From Thermodesulfobacteriaceae bacterium (GTDB lineage: Bacteria; Desulfobacterota; Dissulfuribacteria; Dissulfuribacterales; UBA3076): a DNA stretch of 12,213 nt. Of the stretch, positions 7,089 to 12,213 are shown piece after piece; position 1 is the first letter of the stretch; each line of letters starts with the position of its first letter. The notes beneath the pieces are model-generated. The model did not search any database, was not told the DNA's origin, and saw only the letters and a program-made list of their open reading frames with translations. The translations under genes were made by a program, and so were the position numbers. The stretch covers positions 1 to 12,213 of the forward strand of contig DTYO01000082.1 of the NCBI GenBank assembly GCA_012961845.1. The letters are read 5' to 3'.

Positions 7089-8138
7089 CTATGTAAGCCG
7101 GTCCACCTTGACCACGTCGCCCGGTTTGAACCTTTCTCCGGAGATTACCGCAGTTTCACAGGCATCCACCCCGAACAGATCTATGACCTGGATTTCTCCC
7201 AGTCTGTCTCCCAGGGCGAATCCAAGGGTATATCCTGTAATCGGGTCTATGATGGGTTCTCCCCTGGCAAATACTCCCAGTCTGTCTCCTGGCCTGAGAC
7301 CTGTGAGACGGCCCGCATTGAGAAAAATGCGTCCATTTTCCACCTTGATGATCCTACAGCTCCATTCCGTGGCCCTTATCAGGTCTTCCGCTATCAGAGG
7401 GACTGCCTGGTCGAATTCATCTATCGAGGCCATGTAAGAACCTATCAGGTCACCACTGACGGCTTCAAGCATGTCAATGCGGAGGTCCGATGCCTCATCG
7501 GTAATTGTCTTGTCCTGCGGGAGATAGACCAGAATATAAGCGTGAATACCTGCATCTGCTGCGATCTGGCGTCTTACAGAGGTCAGTGCCAGGTCTGCTT
7601 CGGTCTTGCCCATCTTGTGGAGCAGTCTCGACAGGTGTGAAGGTCCTATGGGCACAATCCCGTCTGTACGTCTGAGAGCTGCAGGGAGCAGCCCCATGAC
7701 ATCCAGGCCAAGGTCTCCCAGCAGGGAAAGGACCACCACTTTTCTTCTGAGTACAGGGAGACCTCCAGGTCCTTTGGCCCTTTCTGGCATTCCCGCGAGA
7801 CGTTCCTCAAGCTGGGCTACCCGTTCCTCCAGCGCCTTCTCTTTCCCGGAATCGCCGAAAAGCCTGATGGTCTTGGTGTCATCTGCTGTTTTACGAAAGT
7901 AATCAGAAGTAATCATGTATGGAGAACCGATGATTTCTTCCTCCAGGGCCTCTTCTCTGTTCTGTCCGGGTGACCTGGGTTTCTGGTCATCTTTCGGGGA
8001 AGAAGGATCTTCGCCTGTCACTACGTATTCGATCCCGTCCGGTATGCTGGAACAGCCTGTGAGAACAGGAGTCAGTCCGGCTGCCGGTATGGTAAACAGA
8101 ATGAACATGAGAATTTTCAGGGGCGTACCAAGACTCAA
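7089..8138 (-). CDS. Predicted lipoprotein with FlgT-like C-terminal domain
   Basis: A 349-residue exported protein. Residues 1-29 form a lipoprotein signal peptide: Lys8, a hydrophobic core, and a lipobox LTGC ending at Cys29. A Pro/Glu/Asp-rich linker follows (about 40-75), then a short coiled-coil-like stretch around 100-117 (KALEERVAQLEERL). A middle alpha/beta domain spans about 132-258. The C-terminal domain (262-349) begins IIKVENGRIFLNAGRLTGLR and contains RPGDRLGVF and KPGDVVKV, which resembles the FlgT C-terminal beta domain found in several outer-membrane-associated proteins. The start is TTG at 8138, chosen because GAGG lies just upstream and because it supplies the positively charged n-region; the next ATG (residue 11) would leave an uncharged signal. 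It is probably anchored to the outer membrane and faces the periplasm. Specific role unknown. Confidence 0.72.
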   Translation of the reverse strand: MSLGTPLKILMFILFTIPAAGLTPVLTGCSSIPDGIEYVVTGEDPSSPKDDQKPRSPGQNREEALEEEIIGSPYMITSDYFRKTADDTKTIRLFGDSGKEKALEERVAQLEERLAGMPERAKGPGGLPVLRRKVVVLSLLGDLGLDVMGLLPAALRRTDGIVPIGPSHLSRLLHKMGKTEADLALTSVRRQIAADAGIHAYILVYLPQDKTITDEASDLRIDMLEAVSGDLIGSYMASIDEFDQAVPLIAEDLIRATEWSCRIIKVENGRIFLNAGRLTGLRPGDRLGVFARGEPIIDPITGYTLGFALGDRLGEIQVIDLFGVDACETAVISGERFKPGDVVKVDRLT

Positions 8139-8218
8139 TTTTTACCTCGGCTGCTATCTTAAAGTTCAGGCTGCTTCAAATGCTAAAAAAAAATCTGGGA
8201 AAGGACTGGAATTCTGCC

Positions 8219-8247
8219 AATATAGAACCAAGGCACTGGGAGGTCAA
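8219..8247 (-). promoter_or_regulatory. Strong sigma70-type promoter for the FlgT-like lipoprotein gene (and perhaps iorAB)
   Basis: On the minus strand TTGACC (8247-8242) and TATATT (8224-8219) are separated by exactly 17 bases, the best promoter match in the window. Transcription would start near 8212 and give a leader of about 74 bases. That leader contains a run of nine T residues (8193-8185) about 20 bases after the start, which could cause slippage or pausing. Confidence 0.65.
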
Positions 8248-8268
8248 TGGCTCAACTGCCAAAAACCT
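8241..8268. repeat. Interrupted inverted repeat overlapping the -35
   Basis: AGGT-3-TGGC-6-GCCA-3-ACCT: two 4-bp arms on each side with symmetric 3-base internal gaps, spanning the -35 hexamer and reaching the ClC stop codon region. It could be an operator or a weak terminator for the ClC transcript. No T tract follows, which favours a protein-binding site. Function is inference. Confidence 0.35.
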
Positions 8269-10029
8269 CTACCTGCCAGATCTCATCCAGCGTGGAGGGG
8301 GGATAAGGTCTTTCTTGAGGATTTTCTGTTCGTAGGCTGCGAGCAGGTCTGTTTTCTTGAGCTGCCCCAGCACACGATCGGGGTTTCTGGAACCCACCAC
8401 AGGGAGGAATGATAGGTTGTGTTTTGCAAATATTCCAAAAGCGGTTTCAAGATCGGTTTGAGGGGTTACCGTGAGTACGTCCCTGACCATGAGAGACCCG
8501 GCCGTCGTTTCAGGGGTGACCAGTTCCGGGTGGGCAAGCTGCTTTCTTATGTCCCGCAGAGTCAGTACACCCCTGAGCCTGTCATTCTGATCAAGGACTA
8601 TAAAATGTGGAAAAGCACTATGCTCCATGGCCTTGGCGATTTCTCCGAATGTGGCTTCGGTTCCAAGCGTCTGAAGATCTCTGCTCATATGCTCGCCGAC
8701 CGTCATGTTTCTCAACAGGTTGACTTCGTGTCCCTTTACGATAGTGATCCCCTTCTGCAGAAGCTTGGTTTCATAAACTGAATAGCCATGAAATGCTCGC
8801 ACTACCGTCAGACTGGCGATGCATGACACCATTAGCGGGAGAATGACCTGATATGTGTACGTCAGTTCGAAAATGGTAAGTATGGCGGTGATGGGGGCTA
8901 ATGTGGTTCCGCTAACCATGGCGCCCATCCCCACAAGGGCGTAGTAGGCAGGATTGATTCCTGTGTTGGGCCAGTAGGACTGGGCTGCAATTCCCACCAC
9001 GGAACCCATCATGCCTCCCAGGAACAGGGATGGAGCGAAAATTCCTCCGCTCATGCCTGATCCTATGGAAATGCCTGTTGTAAGTATCTTGGCGAAAAAG
9101 AGTGCGAAGGCGAAGGCAAGAGAGGTGTGACCAGCCAGTGCCTGATCAATGGTCTCATATCCCACCCCAAGTGCCCAGGGGCATAAGAGCCCGATCAGCC
9201 CCACCAGCAGTCCTCCCAAGGCCGGGCTCAGCCAGATCGGGATTCTGATTCTGCACCAGAGGCCCGGAAAAAAGAATATCACGAACATCAGCAGAATCGC
9301 CCCTGCACCTGCCAGTAGTCCGAGAACGAAGTAAATGAACAGTTCTGCCGGATGGACCAGTATGAAATGCGGGATCTGAAAGACCTGTGCATCACTCCAG
9401 AAGGCCCTGGCCATCATGGTGCCGGTAACCGCGGAAATGACAATGTTGCTCAGAGATGCGATCTCCAGATCAAATAGGAGTACTTCAACGGCAAACAGAG
9501 TGCCTGCCATGGGGGCCTGGAAGGTGGCTGCGATCCCTGCCGCAGCACCGCAGGCTACTGCGAGCCGCCTGGCATCTGTGGAAAGTCCGAGGAGCTGAGT
9601 GAGGGAAGATCCAATGGATGAGCCGATCTGAATGACCGGGCCTTCCCTTCCCACCGAAGCGCCAGCAGAAATGAGGCCAGCGGTGACGAATGCCTTGATT
9701 GCCGTTACTCTGTGCCTTATTCGTCCGCTTTTCAGGGCAAGGGCCTCCATGACTTCGGGGACTCCAGGGCCTCTTACCTCAGGGGCCCAGAAGGTGATTA
9801 CCGGACCCACCACAAGGCCGAGACCACATGGAATTATCAGTCTCCACCACCAGTCCGCCTTCTGGACCATTTCCAGGAAATCCCTTCCTTCAGGCCAGAA
9901 AATACTCTGACCCGACAGAATGAGGGCCCTGAAAATCACTGCCCCAATTCCTGCCAGTGCACCGATCGCCAGTGCAAGTGTAAGAGGACCTATATGCTGT
10001 TTCAGGGTCTGTCTGATCTGTATGTCCAC
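8269..10029 (-). CDS. ClC family chloride/anion channel or transporter with C-terminal CBS pair
   Basis: A 586-residue inner-membrane anion transporter. The membrane domain (about 12-425) has the three ClC signature regions: RGPGVPEV (86-93), GREGPVIQIG (127-136) with gating Glu129, and GSGMSGGIFAPSL (323-335). Tyr419 in SVYETKLL probably corresponds to the anion-coordinating Tyr445 of E. coli ClC-ec1. Two CBS domains follow (about 444-498 and 513-567), commonly nucleotide sensors. Aligning by GAAAG...FxxE, the residue at the ClC-ec1 Glu203 position is Val183 (after Glu182), and the Ser107 position is Pro88. The start is GTG at 10029: it lies five codons after an in-frame stop, and the next Met is at residue 55, inside the membrane domain. 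No good Shine-Dalgarno is visible. Alone on its transcript, with its own upstream gap. Confidence 0.93.
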   Translation of the reverse strand: MDIQIRQTLKQHIGPLTLALAIGALAGIGAVIFRALILSGQSIFWPEGRDFLEMVQKADWWWRLIIPCGLGLVVGPVITFWAPEVRGPGVPEVMEALALKSGRIRHRVTAIKAFVTAGLISAGASVGREGPVIQIGSSIGSSLTQLLGLSTDARRLAVACGAAAGIAATFQAPMAGTLFAVEVLLFDLEIASLSNIVISAVTGTMMARAFWSDAQVFQIPHFILVHPAELFIYFVLGLLAGAGAILLMFVIFFFPGLWCRIRIPIWLSPALGGLLVGLIGLLCPWALGVGYETIDQALAGHTSLAFAFALFFAKILTTGISIGSGMSGGIFAPSLFLGGMMGSVVGIAAQSYWPNTGINPAYYALVGMGAMVSGTTLAPITAILTIFELTYTYQVILPLMVSCIASLTVVRAFHGYSVYETKLLQKGITIVKGHEVNLLRNMTVGEHMSRDLQTLGTEATFGEIAKAMEHSAFPHFIVLDQNDRLRGVLTLRDIRKQLAHPELVTPETTAGSLMVRDVLTVTPQTDLETAFGIFAKHNLSFLPVVGSRNPDRVLGQLKKTDLLAAYEQKILKKDLIPPPRWMRSGR

Positions 10030-10220
10030 ATCTACATGATATCACAACTGGGGGCGGGAGGTTAAATTTTATCTTGATGGGTGCCGACGCATAAAGATTG
10101 CGTGAGGTCAGATTTTTCCCACTGGTGCAGGATTTTTTCTACGCAGTTCAGAAAAACGCCCTTTGTATTGCGGACGGTTTCGGCGAGCGGATTGAGCTTT
10201 TGCAACCGGTTGATTCCACG

Positions 10221-10471
10221 GGGCTTTAACCCGTATAATTCGGTTCACGAGTTTGCCGAAGATGTAGGCCTGAGGGGCCGCAGACGTACTCTGGTACTTC
10301 AATCCCCTGACAATGCAACAGATTTTATGAAATTGCGAATCAATTGCGGCTTTAGATGCCGAAAACTTTTTCGTTGAGTTCACTGCACCTTTCCGGTGCA
10401 GTTCCTGACTCGCTATGTTTTAAGTAACCTGCTGTAATTTAAGTCAGTCAGCATTTGTCCGGCTTTTGAAG
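10221..10471 (+). repeat. Degenerate ~250-bp direct repeat, copy 1
   Basis: Aligns over its length with 11286-11531. Blocks shared exactly include GAGTTTGCCGAAGATGTA (10249-10266), TGGTACTTCAATCCCCTGA (10292-10310), TTGCGGCTT, TGCTGTAATTTA, AGTCAGCATTTGT and CGGCTTTTGAAG (10460-10471), in the same order with small indels between. It carries an 8-bp hairpin with a 5-base loop at 10382-10402 (ACTGCACC/GGTGCAGT). No transposase, terminal inverted repeats or target duplications are seen. Not a family I can name. Confidence 0.85.
10382..10402. repeat. Hairpin inside repeat copy 1
   Basis: ACTGCACC (10382-10389) and GGTGCAGT (10395-10402) form a perfect 8-bp stem around TTTCC. The matching site in copy 2 (about 11443-11463) keeps the outline but several pairs are lost, so the stem is not strictly maintained. 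Confidence 0.6.
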
Positions 10472-10651
10472 AAAAAAATCCGGGCTAGGCTAAGCACACG
10501 CAGTCCTGATCCAGATGGATGAACTCCGTGGATAAGTCGATTCCGGCCGTGGCACTCTGACTGGATAAACAACGGTTTGCCTGCGTAACATGGCATGGAA
10601 ATTGTGTGTATGCTTTGACAAAACAAATTCATTCTGCCGGAGGGCTGTCAG

Positions 10652-11245
10652 TTGTTTATTTACAGGGTTCTGTTTCCATGTTTTCTGCTGATTCTGAGTT
10701 CATGCAGCCCGGAAATGTACGGCTGGACCAATGCCGGCATGGATCCGGTAAATGTTCAGCTATACGTAGTGCCGGACAGCCCGGCAGAAATTGCAGACCA
10801 GAAAGTTCTTGTTGTGCCTTTTACCGTGCAGCCCCATCAGAACAGAGACATCTCCCTGGCGGTTACAGAACTGGTAAGAGAAATCTTCCACCAGAGACAT
10901 GTGTTTTCAGTGCTGGACATCGCGCCTGAGCTTCACATTTCAGAAGAGAGAATGGTGGATATGGCAGCAGACCGTGGATTTGATTACCTCATGGTGGGAA
11001 ACATTCCTCCTGTCATGGCCCCGGCGGGAAATTCCAGCGGCTGGGTAGCGATGGAGGTGAAGGTGATTGAAACTAGGAGCCGGTCGGAAGAATGGCACAT
11101 TTACGGAGAGACAGCTCTGCTCCCCGGGAACAGCCGTATATATGTTTTGTATGACAGACCTTATGAGAGCGCCCCGACGGTCTCCCGGGGGTTTGCCGCA
11201 CTGGCAGGTGCACTGGCAGATGTGATGCAGGAAAAAAGAGACTGA
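10652..11245 (+). CDS. Small predicted lipoprotein, CsgG/LpoB-like fold suspected
   Basis: A 197-residue exported protein with a short signal peptide and lipobox LSSC ending at Cys18, so it is likely anchored by a lipidated cysteine. The mature part starts with a strand KVLVVPF (51-57), a helix with TELVREIF, a second strand VFSVLDI, and then GFDYLMVGNI (109-118) and VAMEVKVIET (132-141). This alternating pattern resembles the N-terminal domain of CsgG/LpoB or GNA1162-type lipoproteins, where the protein helps build or stabilise envelope complexes; this is fold-level inference. The start is TTG at 10652 with GGAGGG seven bases upstream; no in-frame ATG precedes the lipobox. It is a single gene, bracketed by the two repeat copies, with a perfect inverted repeat about 30 bases after its stop. 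Confidence 0.7.
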   Translation: MFIYRVLFPCFLLILSSCSPEMYGWTNAGMDPVNVQLYVVPDSPAEIADQKVLVVPFTVQPHQNRDISLAVTELVREIFHQRHVFSVLDIAPELHISEERMVDMAADRGFDYLMVGNIPPVMAPAGNSSGWVAMEVKVIETRSRSEEWHIYGETALLPGNSRIYVLYDRPYESAPTVSRGFAALAGALADVMQEKRD

Positions 11246-11273
11246 TACATCACTTGTGGACAGGCACGGAGCA

Positions 11274-11297
11274 GGATTCAGGCCAGGGCCTGAATCC
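11274..11297. repeat. Perfect 11-bp inverted repeat after the small lipoprotein gene
   Basis: GGATTCAGGCC (11274-11284) and GGCCTGAATCC (11287-11297) are perfect complements separated by AG; in RNA a 10-bp stem with a 4-base loop would form. No T tract follows, so it is at most a Rho-assisted or processing-type 3' end. Its right arm is the first part of repeat copy 2; copy 1 has a weaker equivalent, ACGGG/CCCGT, at about 10218-10234. Confidence 0.65.
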
Positions 11298-11531
11298 GGA
11301 TTATTCTGTTCGTGAGTTTGCCGAAGATGTAAAACGGATGGGGAGCAGTATGCTTTGGTACTTCAATCCCCTGAGCGGCAGATCTGGTGAAATCGCGCTC
11401 TCCCTTGCGGCTTCAAATACAGAACACTTTTTCAGTGAATTCGCTACACCTTCTTAATGCAGTTTTTGACTCACTATTTTTTTATTAACTGCTGTAATTT
11501 ACGCTAGTCAGCATTTGTTCGGCTTTTGAAG
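11286..11531 (+). repeat. Degenerate ~250-bp direct repeat, copy 2
   Basis: Partner of 10221-10471 in the same orientation, with shared blocks at 11314-11331, 11356-11374 and 11520-11531 among others. It fills the convergent gap between the lipoprotein gene and the aminotransferase gene; nothing else is visible in that gap. A plus-strand open frame (11254-11457) and a minus-strand frame run through it, but neither has a start signal. The TGACT/AGTCA and GCTG/CAGC pairings in its last 70 bases are present in both copies. Confidence 0.85.
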
Positions 11532-11598
11532 CGAATAGTCTGGCAAGAAACTCTTCCTGTCCGCCGCATGTTTTTCCGGGTTCTGAGTGGTTCTGATG

Positions 11599-12213
11599 TC
11601 AGAAATGTTTCTTCATGTATTTTTCAATACGGTCATAGGCTTCGTCCAGTATATCTTCAGGAGGAAGAAAGACAATCCTGAAGTGAGGTGATTCGGGCAG
11701 GGGGCCAAAGCCGCTTCCGTGGACTACCACCACCCCGGTTTCACGTATGAGGCTCTTCACAAAATCCTTATCGTCAACGGCAACGTTTAGCTTGGGAAAG
11801 GCGTAAAAGGCGCCGTCAGGCCTGTGACATGAGATGCCGGGAATGGTATTCAGCCTGTCCACTGTGAGGTCACGCCTTTTTTCCAACTTGTCAATGGTGT
11901 CCGTGACATGATCCTGGCTACCCTTCAGGGCTGCCATTATAGCAAACTGCTTGGGGTGGTTGGCGCACAGACGGGCCCTTGCAAGCTTTCTCATGGCCTC
12001 TGTGTAATCTTCGACCAGTTCCGGGACTCCGCTGACAATGGCCCAGCCTATACGGAAGCCGGGGGCCAGGTAACACTTGGAGAGACCATTGAATGTGACC
12101 ATGGGCAGGTCCCAGTCCAGGGATGCTATGCTGATGTGGGGCTGGCCATTGAGGATGAGCTTTTCATAGATTTCATCGCTCAGGATCATGAGATTGTACT
12201 TTCTTGCCAGGCC
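11599..12213 (-). CDS. Class I/II PLP-dependent aminotransferase, alanine-transaminase (AlaA) like (N-terminus outside window)
   Basis: The C-terminal 204 residues of a fold-type I aminotransferase that exchanges an amino group between an amino acid and a 2-oxoacid such as pyruvate or 2-oxoglutarate. The fragment starts within the PLP domain: SDEIYEKL (12-19) with the Asp that contacts the pyridine nitrogen, then NGLSKCYLAPGFRIGW (42-57) with Schiff-base Lys46 and the phosphate-binding Arg54. Near the end, PHFRIVFLPP carries the Arg expected to bind the substrate carboxylate. The NGLSK...GFRxGW pattern is that of AlaA-type enzymes rather than classic AspC. The frame stays open to the right edge, so the first Met seen at 12189 is internal. 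Convergent to the small lipoprotein gene. Aromatic or alanine preference cannot be read from this part. Confidence 0.88.
   Translation of the reverse strand, partial: GLARKYNLMILSDEIYEKLILNGQPHISIASLDWDLPMVTFNGLSKCYLAPGFRIGWAIVSGVPELVEDYTEAMRKLARARLCANHPKQFAIMAALKGSQDHVTDTIDKLEKRRDLTVDRLNTIPGISCHRPDGAFYAFPKLNVAVDDKDFVKSLIRETGVVVVHGSGFGPLPESPHFRIVFLPPEDILDEAYDRIEKYMKKHF

Larger units (their letters stand above)
10030..10651. other. Long intergenic gap with repeat copy 1
   Basis: Lies between the divergent starts of the ClC gene and the small lipoprotein gene. Open frames on both strands exist here (plus 10081-10377, minus 10108-10383) but lack ribosome-binding sites and recognisable domains. 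The main content is the first copy of the 250-base repeat at 10221-10471. The ClC promoter is not clear; a TAAAAT hexamer near 10066-10071 on the minus strand has no good -35. For the plus-strand lipoprotein a TTGACA at 10615-10620 has no matching -10, and TATGCT at 10609-10614 no matching -35. Confidence 0.5.

Noticed and set aside
10081..10377. 98-codon plus-strand open frame across repeat copy 1
   Set aside because: No start signal; its frame agrees with copy 2 only over a short part (EFAEDV) and then shifts, so it is better explained as repeat sequence.
10615..10620. Perfect TTGACA upstream of the small lipoprotein gene
   Set aside because: No acceptable -10 at 16-19 bases; that position is occupied by the Shine-Dalgarno itself.
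10221..11531. Composite transposon or CRISPR explanation for the repeat pair
   Set aside because: No transposase, no terminal inverted repeats or target duplications, only two long diverged copies, and the enclosed segment is one ordinary gene.

Overview
The window looks like a chromosomal segment of a strictly anaerobic bacterium, most plausibly a Desulfobacterota (deltaproteobacterial) sulfate reducer or syntroph. This is an inference from gene content: a RACo-type corrinoid activator, indolepyruvate:ferredoxin oxidoreductase (IorAB), lipoproteins, moderate GC and several non-ATG starts. There is no rRNA, tRNA, CRISPR array, transposase or phage gene.

Layout from left to right. A truncated NAD-dependent sugar epimerase (minus strand) runs off the left edge. 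It is divided by a divergent promoter region (about 589-945) from a 628-residue RACo/DUF4445 protein (plus strand), a [2Fe-2S] ATP-dependent reductive activator of corrinoid proteins. A convergent gap at 2833-3011 holds terminator-like hairpins. Next comes a minus-strand block, read from right to left: a ClC anion channel/transporter with CBS domains (GTG start, 10029-8269); a lipoprotein with a FlgT-like C-terminal domain (TTG start, 8138-7089) behind a very good sigma70 promoter; iorA (6985-5294); iorB (5297-4713, ATGA overlap with iorA); and a HIT/GalT-fold protein of unknown substrate (4673-3012). The last three are probably one transcription unit, possibly together with the lipoprotein.

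The right third is sparse. A small plus-strand lipoprotein (TTG start, 10652-11245) is bracketed by two diverged copies of a roughly 250-bp direct repeat (10221-10471 and 11286-11531). The repeat does not match any element I recognise. The window ends inside a minus-strand class I/II aminotransferase resembling AlaA.

How the genes may work together: the aminotransferase and IorAB could sit in one amino-acid fermentation logic (amino acid to 2-oxoacid to acyl-CoA plus reduced ferredoxin), and RACo would serve corrinoid methyl transfer elsewhere in the genome. The most unusual points are an IorA that ends before the usual C-terminal 2[4Fe-4S] ferredoxin domain, a ClC with Pro in the selectivity motif and Val at the internal proton-glutamate position, the HIT/GalT-like gene attached to iorAB, and the repeat pair around the lipoprotein gene.
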